Source: DAONDQ01 sp035402645
Lineage (GTDB): Bacteria > Cloacimonadota > Cloacimonadia > Cloacimonadales > DAONDQ01
Length of the DNA: 51,095 nucleotides
Reading direction: 5' to 3'
Assembly: GCA_035402645.1 (NCBI GenBank)
Contig: DAONDQ010000008.1
Span: 1 to 51,095 of the forward strand
Shown here: positions 8,318 to 16,272 of the stretch, piece after piece
Numbering within the stretch: the first letter of the stretch is position 1
How the letters are laid out: every line of letters begins with the position of its first letter
Program-made: the position numbers and the translations under genes
Notes under the pieces: generated by a model
Told to the model about the DNA's origin: nothing
Database searches by the model: none
What the model saw: only the letters and a program-made list of their open reading frames with translations

Positions 8318-9874
8318 TCATGATTTAGGACGGCATATGGACAGCGGCAGGATCATTTCTTCCATGGAAACACCGCCATGCTGGAATGTGCCGTTATATT
8401 GCTTCTGATATTGATGATATGAATTAGGATACACGAAATAATAGTCATCCTTCGCAAAGATGAAGCTATCCACGATATTCTTTGAAGGTAAACCAAATTC
8501 CTCAGGCTTCTTCAGATAGATGGCGTGCCTATCGTTGCATGTCAGGTTCTTTCCTTCCTTATATCTGACGGTGATCGTTGTATCCCTATCACCGACGACC
8601 TGTGTTGCACGATTTACTTTTATGGAACCGTGGTCTGTGGTTATGACACATATTCCACCTTGCTTGGCAATCAGCTTCAGCGTTTCATACAGGGAGGAAT
8701 GCAGGAACCAGTGCTTGGTGAAAGCGCGAAGGGCTTCTTCATCCGGTATCGTTTCCTGAAGGATCATATCCCTGGAACGATGGTGAGCCAATAAATCAAG
8801 GAAGTTATATACCAGAACAATGAGCTTTTCCTTATTCCAGCTTTCCACTTTCCGGAGGACGAAATTCCCTTCCTCCATATTGAATATCTTCACATACTTG
8901 GAAACCGGGTCTACATGGTAACCAATATCCTCGATGTGCTCATCCAGCAACTGATGCTCATTCCTGTTCTTGCTGTTATCCATTTCAGAAGATTCGTTCC
9001 AGTATTCGGGGAATCTCTTTGCAATGTCGATCGGCAGCATACCACTGAAGATGGAATTGCGTGAATATGGGGTAGCGGTCGGCAGGATGGAGAAATAAAG
9101 ATCGAGACTCACATCGAACATTTCCTTCAGAAATGGCTCGAGTGCGTAGTACTGATCCAATCTCATGCAATCCAAGATGATGAAATAAACAGGCACATTC
9201 TTATCGAGTTGTGGTGCCAGATATTCCGACACGACATCAAAAGAAAAGTTGGGTCTCTCATCGGTCTTCAGCCAATGCGCATAATTTCTTTCGATATAGT
9301 TCGTAAACTCAGTATTGCAGTTACGCTTTTCGAGGAAATGTGTCTGGATAAGGGCAGGATCGTTCAACTCATCGAGTTGCAGATCCCAACGGCATAATTC
9401 CTTGTATATATCCATCCAGTCCTTCCAATCGGGACTGGTGAAAAGCCTCTGATTCAACTGGGCAGAGAACTGGGAATACTGTTCCCCGATCTTGCTTTGC
9501 CTGATCTCATCTGCCTGGAATATCTTCTTGATTGCCATGATAACCTGGTTGGGATTGATCGGCTTGATCAGGTAGTCAGTGATCTGGCTGGCTATCGCCT
9601 TGTCCATCAAGCCTTCCTCTTCACTCTTGGTCACCATGATGATGGGAATGGAATTGTTGATTCGCTTGATTTCGGCGAGGGTGGTAAGACCGTCAAGACC
9701 CGGCATCATTTCATCTAAAATGACGAGGTCGAATTTCTCGTTTAAAAACATGTCTATGGCATCACCGCCATTGTTGGCAGTTGCTACGCTGTAATCACGG
9801 TCTTCCAGGAATAGAACGAAGGGTTTCAGAAATTCAATTTCATCATCCACCCATAGGATTTTCATCTGTTTCAT
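8318..9874 (-). CDS. porX: PorX-like response regulator with PglZ phosphodiesterase domain
   Basis: A 518-residue two-domain protein. The receiver (residues 1-125) has acidic residues D10 and D11, phospho-acceptor D54 in ILDEMMPG and the KP lysine of DYLIKPINP. The rest is an alkaline-phosphatase-fold PglZ domain with LDCMRLDQ, PTATPYSRNS, ITTDHG and FQHGGVSMEEM, the metal and nucleophile positions. This architecture is that of PorX, which with the kinase PorY controls type IX secretion in Bacteroidota. Met1 is favoured because AGGTGA lies 4 bases upstream; Met4 is possible. No PorY or T9SS core gene is nearby. Regulation of secretion here is inference, supported by the T9SS-type tail at 19407-21734. 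Confidence 0.85.
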   Translation of the reverse strand: MKQMKILWVDDEIEFLKPFVLFLEDRDYSVATANNGGDAIDMFLNEKFDLVILDEMMPGLDGLTTLAEIKRINNSIPIIMVTKSEEEGLMDKAIASQITDYLIKPINPNQVIMAIKKIFQADEIRQSKIGEQYSQFSAQLNQRLFTSPDWKDWMDIYKELCRWDLQLDELNDPALIQTHFLEKRNCNTEFTNYIERNYAHWLKTDERPNFSFDVVSEYLAPQLDKNVPVYFIILDCMRLDQYYALEPFLKEMFDVSLDLYFSILPTATPYSRNSIFSGMLPIDIAKRFPEYWNESSEMDNSKNRNEHQLLDEHIEDIGYHVDPVSKYVKIFNMEEGNFVLRKVESWNKEKLIVLVYNFLDLLAHHRSRDMILQETIPDEEALRAFTKHWFLHSSLYETLKLIAKQGGICVITTDHGSIKVNRATQVVGDRDTTITVRYKEGKNLTCNDRHAIYLKKPEEFGLPSKNIVDSFIFAKDDYYFVYPNSYHQYQKQYNGTFQHGGVSMEEMILPLSICRPKS

Positions 9875-9899
9875 GAAATCACCTCTTTTTCAGAATTCG

Positions 9900-9939
9900 G
9901 CAGGTATTCAGCCTGCTCTACGATCAGTTATCTGATAAT
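9900..9939. repeat. Double hairpin upstream of porX
   Basis: GCAGG and CCTGC arms around a 7-nt loop are followed closely by a second hairpin with arms ATCAG/CTGAT. The element lies in the 82-base gap between the 208-residue gene and porX on the minus-strand transcript. No T-run is present. It could reduce or insulate porX expression, or simply be an intergenic repeat. Confidence 0.4.
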
Positions 9940-9956
9940 CATGGTGAGAACAAACT

Positions 9957-10583
9957 TTATTGCATGCCCCCCTGTAACTGGCTTTCTTCTTCAAAGCGAC
10001 GCTGTTTTTCCTTAATGATCACACGGATCTGTTCCAGATCCTGATCTTGGAAAAAGAGTGCCAGTTTGAAGTTCAGCTCTTTGACTGAACAGTTGAAGAA
10101 GGTCGTCATCTTCTCAACATATTGTTCTGCAAGAACGTCCTTCATCGTTTTATCTAATTTCTTTTCCTTCTGCCTCAGTTCCTTGACCTTATCCTTCAAT
10201 TCCTGTGTGGGCAGTGATTTTGCCTGCTCCAACCAGTTTTCCTGTTCCTGGAAAGTGGCTTTCTGGATAATCGGTTTGATCATGGCGAGACGATCGACGC
10301 CTATATTCTTCACGTCATTCTCATCCACATCCAATTCTTCAATATATAACTCATAGATCCCGATGAGCTTCATTGCCATTGAATTGGTGAGCTTCAGGTC
10401 TGTCTCGATGAATTCCTTGAACGTGGGAAATCCCTTGATCTTGTATGCTTGTGATCGTTTGATCTGGGAGAATATTTCACCCAGGGCAAGAAAATGGTCT
10501 TCTATCTTTGATTTTAGATTTGCGATGGCATTGAATTTCTCTTCGGGTGTCATCGCTTCGATATTACTTTGCTGTTGTGGCAT
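9957..10583 (-). CDS. Helical protein of unknown function with HTH-like segment
   Basis: This 208-residue, soluble, highly charged protein was not recognised. Residues about 20-100 contain FPTFKEFIETDLKLTNSMAM, a pattern like the helix-turn-helix of ParB-type or phage-derived DNA-binding proteins (a short F-x-x-F-I/L motif followed by a small-residue turn). Residues about 100-165 are predicted coiled coil, rich in K and E (LPTQELKDKVKELRQKEKK). It sits 21 bases after panB and 82 before porX in the same direction. A DNA-binding or scaffolding role is a guess. Confidence 0.65.
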   Translation of the reverse strand: MPQQQSNIEAMTPEEKFNAIANLKSKIEDHFLALGEIFSQIKRSQAYKIKGFPTFKEFIETDLKLTNSMAMKLIGIYELYIEELDVDENDVKNIGVDRLAMIKPIIQKATFQEQENWLEQAKSLPTQELKDKVKELRQKEKKLDKTMKDVLAEQYVEKMTTFFNCSVKELNFKLALFFQDQDLEQIRVIIKEKQRRFEEESQLQGGMQ

Positions 10584-10604
10584 TTAGTACCTCAATGATT
10601 CTAA

Positions 10605-11453
10605 TTATTTGGTTTTCTTATCAATTGGAAAATATATGTGTTCCTCTGCAGGGAATTTCTCGGACTTTACATCCTTGATATATTCCCCGATAGCCTTGGA
10701 TATAGTTGCTGAGAGATTGGCGTATTGTTTCACGAATTTCGGAAGGAGGTCAGACATGCCCAGGATATCGTGATATACCATCACCTGTCCGTCTGTATAT
10801 CTTCCAGCTCCAATACCTATTGTCGGAATGCCTACCTTTGCCGTGATTTCCTTTCCCAGGGCTTCAGGGATGCCTTCCAGCACAAGCATAAATGCTCCAG
10901 CCTTTTCCACAGCGATCGCTTGTTCGAGAATGACCTGGTATTGCTTTTCTTCCTTACCCTGTACTTTGTAGCCACCGAATACGTGAATCGATTGCGGAGT
11001 AAGTCCAAGATGAGCAACCACGGGAATCTCACAGTCCACGATTGCCTGGATGGCAAGAAGCCTGCTTTGGCTTCCACCCTCAATTTTCACAGCGTCAGCT
11101 TTTCCCTTGATAATAAGTTCAAAGGCGTTCCGTTTTGTATCTTCAAGGGAGATATGGTAGGTTTCATAAGGCATATCTGCCACGATGAATGCATTGGGTG
11201 CACCATTTCGTGCAGCAATTGTATGATTGACCATTTCCTCAAGTGAAACCTGAAGTGTATTGGGATACCCGTGAACCACCATGCCCACGCTGTCACCGAC
11301 AAGCAGCAGATCAACGCCCGCAGCTTCAGCCAGCTTGGCTGATGGATAATCATATGCAGTGAGCATGACAATCTTCTCATGCTTCTGTTTCATCTTTCTG
11401 AAAGAATTGATGGTTAACGACTGAATAGGACTCTGCTTCGCGATTTTATTCAC
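10605..11453 (-). CDS. panB: 3-methyl-2-oxobutanoate hydroxymethyltransferase
   Basis: A 282-residue cytoplasmic TIM-barrel enzyme that transfers a hydroxymethyl group from methylene-tetrahydrofolate to alpha-ketoisovalerate, the first committed step of pantothenate synthesis. Family motifs are VMLTAYDYPSAKLAE, LLLVGDSVGMVVHG (metal-binding Asp) and VKIEGG, and the conserved HLGLTPQS is present. The start is a GTG overlapping the preceding stop by 8 bases, with GGAAG just upstream inside that gene, so translation is probably coupled. A later start at the M of MKQKHEKIVM would also leave the catalytic core intact. No other pantothenate gene is adjacent. Confidence 0.95.
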   Translation of the reverse strand: MNKIAKQSPIQSLTINSFRKMKQKHEKIVMLTAYDYPSAKLAEAAGVDLLLVGDSVGMVVHGYPNTLQVSLEEMVNHTIAARNGAPNAFIVADMPYETYHISLEDTKRNAFELIIKGKADAVKIEGGSQSRLLAIQAIVDCEIPVVAHLGLTPQSIHVFGGYKVQGKEEKQYQVILEQAIAVEKAGAFMLVLEGIPEALGKEITAKVGIPTIGIGAGRYTDGQVMVYHDILGMSDLLPKFVKQYANLSATISKAIGEYIKDVKSEKFPAEEHIYFPIDKKTK

Positions 11454-11955
11454 CTTCCTTCGTTGGGGCTTCGCCTTCTCCTTCCTGGGAATCTACTCTT
11501 TGGTTGTCACGGTCATCATTATCCATGAATGCCTGGTCAGAATCGAGACGTCCATCACGGTAGACAAGATTGTACATGATAGCACCATAGGCATACCAGC
11601 CATAGAATTTTCCATCCAACTTGCCATTCTTGTAATCGGCATACATCATCTTCTGTCCCTGTGAATACCAGGCATATGTCGGACCGTTCCTCAGTCCATC
11701 CCGAATATACACAACTTTCTTCAAGGCTTTGTTGTTGGGATATTTCTCAAATGCCACACCAGTGAAATCCTTTCCCTGTACCGTATAATGCTCATCATTA
11801 TTCTGGAGTGAGGTAAGGGTGACCGCATTTGACGGAAGTTTATAACTATCTATGTCAAGATCGTCTTCCAGCGCATAAGCGATATATGCCGGAAGTAACA
11901 GGATAATGCTTAGTAAAGCCATCCTCAAAAGAGAATACAGTTTCATATTTTTCAT
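11446..11955 (-). CDS. Secreted MORN/YwqK-like repeat protein
   Basis: A 169-residue protein with a hydrophobic N-terminal segment at residues 8-28 (signal peptide or anchor). Residues about 75-135 contain repeats of the form 'YIRDGLRNGPTYAWYSQGQK', 'YKNGKLDGKFYGWYAYGA' and 'YRDGRLDS'. These match MORN_2/YwqK-type beta-hairpin repeats, seen in exported or peptidoglycan-associated proteins. The C-terminus is acidic and low-complexity (EGEGEAPTKEGE). GAGGT upstream of the ATG supports the start. It is the first gene of the panB-porX-tsaE run. Function unknown. Confidence 0.75.
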   Translation of the reverse strand: MKNMKLYSLLRMALLSIILLLPAYIAYALEDDLDIDSYKLPSNAVTLTSLQNNDEHYTVQGKDFTGVAFEKYPNNKALKKVVYIRDGLRNGPTYAWYSQGQKMMYADYKNGKLDGKFYGWYAYGAIMYNLVYRDGRLDSDQAFMDNDDRDNQRVDSQEGEGEAPTKEGE

Positions 11956-12087
11956 GATCGAACCTCTTTTTCATTTCAATTCACACTAATAAGTTATCTG
12001 GATAGACAACCAAGTCAAGCGTCAAGTGAATTATTCAAAATATCGATGTAAAGAAGATATTTATGATTTATGAACTCCATATCTATC

Positions 12088-12190
12088 CCGTAGCGATTAC
12101 TTCAGTAATCGTGGGAACAGGATTCATCCTGTTCATGCTTGAATGGGACGATTGAAAACGTCCCTACGATGGCTGAAGCCATCGCTACGG
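12088..12190. repeat. Two opposed twin-hairpin elements, GA-loop class
   Basis: On the minus strand: GAACAGGAT-GA-ATCCTGTTC (12134-12115), then GATTACT-GA-AGTAATC (12110-12095), then GCTACGG. On the plus strand: GGGACG/CGTCCC (145-150 and 159-164 of 12-kb block), then CGATGGCT-GA-AGCCATCG (12167-12184), then CTACGG. The two copies face away from each other. All 2-nt loops are GA, read in element direction. The arms differ, but each is perfectly complementary. Confidence 0.7.
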
Positions 12191-12343
12191 ATATAATGAG
12201 TCGCCCCTACGGAGCTTGATGCTTCGCGAGGATGACCTTACGCTGCATTTTTCGTGTCTTGAAAGATAATAAGATTATTAGTAATTTGTTAATTAATAAC
12301 GATAATTGAAGTCAATCACTCTTTCCAACAACTTATTGATTCC

Positions 12344-12368
12344 TTTCGTGTATTTCGTGTCTTTCGTG
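12344..12368. repeat. Three 9-base-spaced TTTCGTG repeats
   Basis: TTTCGTG occurs at 12344, 12353 and 12362, a 9-base period. The reverse complement, CACGAAA in tandem, is a simple motif often seen between genes in many bacteria. It lies just downstream of tgt on its coding strand. No function is evident. Confidence 0.5.
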
Positions 12369-12384
12369 GTTTAAAATCCAAAAG

Positions 12385-13491
12385 CTACTCTTCATGGTCA
12401 ACAATCCTATCCACTATTGGTACCATTCTTGCCATGAATTCAGGATACCTGTCTTCGAAAATTGCCTGTCTTGCCATACCCACCAGTTCGAGGTAGAAAT
12501 GCAGGCTGTGAATGGTGGCAAGTCTCATGCCGAGGATCTCGTTCATGGTGATGAGGTGGCGGACATATGCCCTGCTGAAATTACGACAGGTGTAGCACGT
12601 GCAATCTTCATCGATGGGTCTGAAGTCGGCTTTGTATCTTGCTGATTTGATGATCATTTTGCCATGACGGGTGAAAATGCTGCCTTTGCGGGCATTGCGG
12701 GTGGGCATGACGCAATCGAACATATCCACACCGTTGCCGATGTGCGTAAGGATGTCGGCTGGAGTACCCACGCCCATCATATATCGGGGTTTGTCCTTCG
12801 GAAGGATATCATTGAGGAAATTCGTCACCTTCCACATATCTTCCTTCGGTTCACCGACTGCAAGTCCACCGATGGAATAGCCGGGGAAATCCATTTTCAT
12901 GAGTTTAAGCGCACTGTGCTCCCGGAGATCAAGGAAGACTCCGCCTTGTACAATACCAAAGAGTGCCTGCCTGTTCGTGTCCTTGTGTGCTTCTCTTCCC
13001 CTGCGAGCCCAATCGAGGGTCAGGTTAAGTGACCTTTGCACATATTCCTTGGTTGCGGGGTAAGGTGGACATTCATCAAAGGACATGATGATGTCTGCTC
13101 CGATTATATTCTGGATTTCCATGACCTTTTCGGGTGTGAACATGTGGTAACTTCCATCGATGTGGGATTGGAAACGTACTCCGTCCTTGGTGATCTTCCT
13201 CAGCCCTGCCAGACTCATGACCTGGAAGCCACCGCTGTCAGTGAGGATGGGATGATGCCAGTTGATGAAATTATGAAGACCTCCTACTGCTCCCAGTACA
13301 TCCAAGCCTGGGCGGAGATAGAGGTGATATGTGTTTCCGAGTATGATCTGTGCCTTGATGTCCTCCAGTTCGTGGGGACTCATGGTTTTCACGGTGGCAA
13401 CAGTACCAACCGGCATGAATATGGGGGTCCTGATTTCACCGTGAGGTGTCTGAAACGTAGCAGCACGGGCTTTCCCGCTTGTCTTTTCCAA
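12385..13491 (-). CDS. tgt: Queuine (preQ1) tRNA-ribosyltransferase
   Basis: A 368-residue TIM-barrel enzyme that exchanges guanine-34 for preQ1 in GUN-anticodon tRNAs. Seen: ILTDSGGFQV (D85, general acid/base), GGLAVGEPKE, the nucleophile segment GVDMFDCVMPTRNARKG, and zinc ligands in CTCYTCRNFSRAYVRHL. The start is a problem: no ATG is available. The first usable codon by the annotated frame is TTG at 13491, but the only good ribosome site (AGGAAGTGA) sits too far upstream for it and fits an ATC codon at 13506 instead. That reading would add five residues, IFTFT, giving an N-terminus more like the family's. Located 32 bases after rseP. Confidence 0.95.
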   Translation of the reverse strand: MEKTSGKARAATFQTPHGEIRTPIFMPVGTVATVKTMSPHELEDIKAQIILGNTYHLYLRPGLDVLGAVGGLHNFINWHHPILTDSGGFQVMSLAGLRKITKDGVRFQSHIDGSYHMFTPEKVMEIQNIIGADIIMSFDECPPYPATKEYVQRSLNLTLDWARRGREAHKDTNRQALFGIVQGGVFLDLREHSALKLMKMDFPGYSIGGLAVGEPKEDMWKVTNFLNDILPKDKPRYMMGVGTPADILTHIGNGVDMFDCVMPTRNARKGSIFTRHGKMIIKSARYKADFRPIDEDCTCYTCRNFSRAYVRHLITMNEILGMRLATIHSLHFYLELVGMARQAIFEDRYPEFMARMVPIVDRIVDHEE

Positions 13492-13523
13492 GGTAAAAGT
13501 AAAGATATGTCACTTCCTATGAA

Positions 13524-14825
13524 TCATGGATTGAAATTGTGCAATGATAATGCTCTATTGAATATCCTGCTGAAATCGGCATAAAAACCATAGAGCATGA
13601 GGAATACCAGGATCGTTAAGCCAATCTGTTGGAGGATGATCTGGGTCTTGAGACTCAAAGCCTTGCCGCGAATACCTTCAATAATGCAGAAGAAGATATG
13701 ACCGCCATCCAGGATGGGAATTGGAAGAAGGTTCATAATCATCAGGATGATGCTGATGGATGCGATGAACAGAAGAATGGAGTCGAATCCCTTTTTAGCG
13801 CTTTGCTGAGACATGGTAACCAGCATGACCGGACCGCCGATATTCTTTTTCAGCTCTTCAGGCTTGTTGAGCAATTTGTAAAACGCGATGTAATTCAGTG
13901 CAATGAAACCTGCTGTGGAAAGAACACCACTGCGGATGGCTTCAGGGACACTCGCTCTCTGTGTGTAGTGCAGGGGGAGATATTGGGTGATGCCGATCAT
14001 CTTGCTACCCTGTTCGAGGACATTCACATCGAGATCGAGCTTCTTATGGTATATCTGGTTTCCCCTTTGGATGGTCAGTAATACTGAACTTGCCTTCTGA
14101 TTGATGATGTTCTCTCGCATCTCATACCAGTTATGAACCTTGATGGAATCAACCTGGAGGATAATATCGCCTGACTTCAGACCTGCTCTGTATGCCGGCA
14201 TCCCAGGAGTGACATCGCCGATCCTGGTGGTGACCAGGGGTAGAATATCTTCAAACCAAGTGGCTTTTGAGATCGGGGGAGTTTTGATTTCCAACTTGAA
14301 TTGATCCCTGCTAATCCGGAATGTATTGGGCGATTTATCATTGGCAGCAAGTGCGACGTCATTCCAGCCTCTGACAGTTTTACCGTTGACCGTGGTAATT
14401 CTATCATTGAGATGAAATTCAGATTGATATTGGGTTCCTATCTTTCCGATGACAGGATATTGGTCTTCAATGGTTTGTCCGATCATGAATGTTAAGATGA
14501 AGATGATCAGGGCAAATATGAAATTTGAAAAAGGACCTGCAAATGCGATGATTGCCCGTTTATACCAAGCCTTCCCCATATAGGAATCGGTGGATTTATC
14601 TTCCAAGTCAGGGTCTTCACCTTTCATCTTCACAAAGCCGCCGAGAGGGATCAGTGCTATCACATATTCAGTCTGTCCCTTGGTGAAGGAATACAGAGCC
14701 TTGCCAAAGCCGATGGAGAATTTCTCGACTCTGACTCCAAAGGAACGGGCTGCGATGAAATGACCACCTTCGTGTACTGTCACCAGGATTCCAATGACGA
14801 TCAGTGTCAGGATAATGGAAACCAT
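13524..14825 (-). CDS. rseP: Site-2 protease, RIP zinc metalloprotease
   Basis: A 433-residue inner-membrane protease that cuts transmembrane segments, typically of anti-sigma factors. The zinc motif HEGGH is at residues 18-22 in the first helix, and the third ligand is in NLLPIPILDGGH (residues 372-376). Two PDZ-like regions lie between, one centred on TPGMPAYRAGLKSGDIILQV. AGGAG precedes the ATG (MVSIILTLIV). It is paired with tgt. In many genomes rseP follows dxr or cdsA; neither is present here, so the context is unusual. The substrate is unknown. Confidence 0.93.
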   Translation of the reverse strand: MVSIILTLIVIGILVTVHEGGHFIAARSFGVRVEKFSIGFGKALYSFTKGQTEYVIALIPLGGFVKMKGEDPDLEDKSTDSYMGKAWYKRAIIAFAGPFSNFIFALIIFILTFMIGQTIEDQYPVIGKIGTQYQSEFHLNDRITTVNGKTVRGWNDVALAANDKSPNTFRISRDQFKLEIKTPPISKATWFEDILPLVTTRIGDVTPGMPAYRAGLKSGDIILQVDSIKVHNWYEMRENIINQKASSVLLTIQRGNQIYHKKLDLDVNVLEQGSKMIGITQYLPLHYTQRASVPEAIRSGVLSTAGFIALNYIAFYKLLNKPEELKKNIGGPVMLVTMSQQSAKKGFDSILLFIASISIILMIMNLLPIPILDGGHIFFCIIEGIRGKALSLKTQIILQQIGLTILVFLMLYGFYADFSRIFNRALSLHNFNP

Positions 14826-14952
14826 ATTACTCCTATAAATTCAATTCAAATCCAAAGGAATCGATGGAAAGTCATAGGTCAAGAGATTTGCATAATCCTC
14901 TATTTGAAAACATTATATCAATATTTCGAGAAGTTCAGAAGAAAAAATGTAA

Positions 14953-14980
14953 TTGACAATAATAATATATCAGGTATAAT
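14953..14980 (+). promoter_or_regulatory. Consensus sigma-70 promoter
   Basis: A perfect TTGACA (14953-14958) and a perfect TATAAT (14975-14980) are separated by 16 bases of A/T-rich sequence. Transcription would begin near 14987, leaving about 75 bases of leader before the ATG at 15062. It is the best promoter match in the window. Confidence 0.75.
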
Positions 14981-15061
14981 GCTAAAAAGTATGATTGGAT
15001 AATAGCCTTAGATGGCAATATCTGATCAGGAAAACATCATATGAATGTAAAGGAGGTATCT

Positions 15062-16234
15062 ATGACATGGTTGAAAATGAGGATGATTTCATTTACTTTC
15101 TTATCGATTGGCATCTTTTCCCTGCATGCCTTAACCGATAATTCCATAAATAGAACTCATTCCAATAATAGTTCAAACAGAGAGATTGGGCTTGCAATTA
15201 CACCTATCTTTTCAATGGATACTGTCGATCCTTCAGTTACGGTTATCTCACCCAATGGTGGAGAATTATGGCTCGAGAATACACAACATGAAATTTTGTG
15301 GTCTGCCATTGACTCGCATTTTGTCACGAACCCGATCAATATCATGCTCAGTACTGATAATGGGCAGAATTACTCGAGTTTGGCAAATGATATCTCCAAT
15401 AGTGGGACTTATGGCTGGTTTATCCCTGATATCATGAGTCTGCAGTCACTGATTAAGATCATTGCAACTGATAGTTTTGGGAATACGGGATATGATACCA
15501 GCAATATCAGTTTCACACTTCCGGGTACTACCGTTTCGATCACTCCCATTTTTATTATCGATACGGTGAAGCCTGTTGTAAATCTTGTTTCACCCAACGG
15601 TGGAGAAACGTGGAATATCGGGGATATCAATTCGATAACATGGGAATCATCCGATCAGCATTTTGGTTCAACACCGATTACGCTCGAGTTTTTTGATGGC
15701 ATTAGTTGGACGATGATACAGCCAAGGTATGCCAATTTGGGAACCTATCATTGGTTGGTGCCTGATGTCATGACTGGTGATGCATTTGTAAGAGTCACTG
15801 CTACTGATGCATATGGCAATGCAGCATCAGATTCATCAGAGACTGCTTTCTTGATTTCCAGTTCAATTCCTTCAATGGTGCAGAATGTGAGAATCGAGAA
15901 AATTGACGAGGCTAGCATCATGTTAACGTGGGATCCTGTGACACTGACAGAGCAAGGCTATCCCATTACGCCATCAGGATATTTTGTACTGGTGAATTCA
16001 TCAAACGAACCAACGAATGAAAGTTCGTACTATATACTTGGTATCACCGAAACAGAGACCTCTTTTTTTCATGAGGAGGCTTTGACAAATAATCCGCACA
16101 TGTTCTATCGCATCATTGCGGTAAAGAATTCGAAAAGCGCATTAAAGAAAATAGAGAAGCAAATCAACCTGTCTGATCCGTATGCCAAGAAATATACTTG
16201 GAATGAAATACAAAACCTGATGTCCCAAAAATAA
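15062..16234 (+). CDS. Secreted protein with two SPNGGE domains and one FN3 domain
   Basis: I start at 15062 (MTWLKMRMIS), not at the ATG 21 bases upstream, because a full AAAGGAGGT lies 5 bases before it. That gives 390 residues. The signal peptide ends near residue 24. Two related domains follow (about 45-150 and 150-265), each beginning 'DTVDPSVTVISPNGGELW' or 'DTVKPVVNLVSPNGGETW' and ending in a W-F/L-VPD turn. They match the Kre9/KNH-like SPNGGE domain common in secreted proteins of this phylum. A fibronectin type III domain occupies about 270-370. The C-terminus is short and Lys-rich with no sorting tail. Likely a surface adhesion or scaffold protein; specific role unknown. Confidence 0.8.
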   Translation: MTWLKMRMISFTFLSIGIFSLHALTDNSINRTHSNNSSNREIGLAITPIFSMDTVDPSVTVISPNGGELWLENTQHEILWSAIDSHFVTNPINIMLSTDNGQNYSSLANDISNSGTYGWFIPDIMSLQSLIKIIATDSFGNTGYDTSNISFTLPGTTVSITPIFIIDTVKPVVNLVSPNGGETWNIGDINSITWESSDQHFGSTPITLEFFDGISWTMIQPRYANLGTYHWLVPDVMTGDAFVRVTATDAYGNAASDSSETAFLISSSIPSMVQNVRIEKIDEASIMLTWDPVTLTEQGYPITPSGYFVLVNSSNEPTNESSYYILGITETETSFFHEEALTNNPHMFYRIIAVKNSKSALKKIEKQINLSDPYAKKYTWNEIQNLMSQK

Positions 16235-16272
16235 GGAAAATAATGAAAGATAAGGAATACAAGGAGTTTTAT

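Larger units (their letters stand above)
11956..12384. other. Intergenic region with palindromes, 429 bases
   Basis: The gap lies between tgt (3' end) and the MORN-protein gene start. It contains two inverted copies of a twin-hairpin element (12088-12190), a short A/T-rich stretch, and a 9-base periodic TTTCGTG repeat (12344-12368). No open frame with a ribosome site is visible. The minus-strand promoter of the MORN-panB-porX-tsaE run should lie near 11990-12040, but I see no strong consensus. Confidence 0.55.

Noticed and set aside
10725..11246. 173-codon plus-strand frame opposite panB
   Set aside because: Shadow of panB; no ribosome site and no family resemblance, while panB is clear.
13036..13584. 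182-codon plus-strand frame opposite tgt and rseP
   Set aside because: Shadow of two well-recognised genes.
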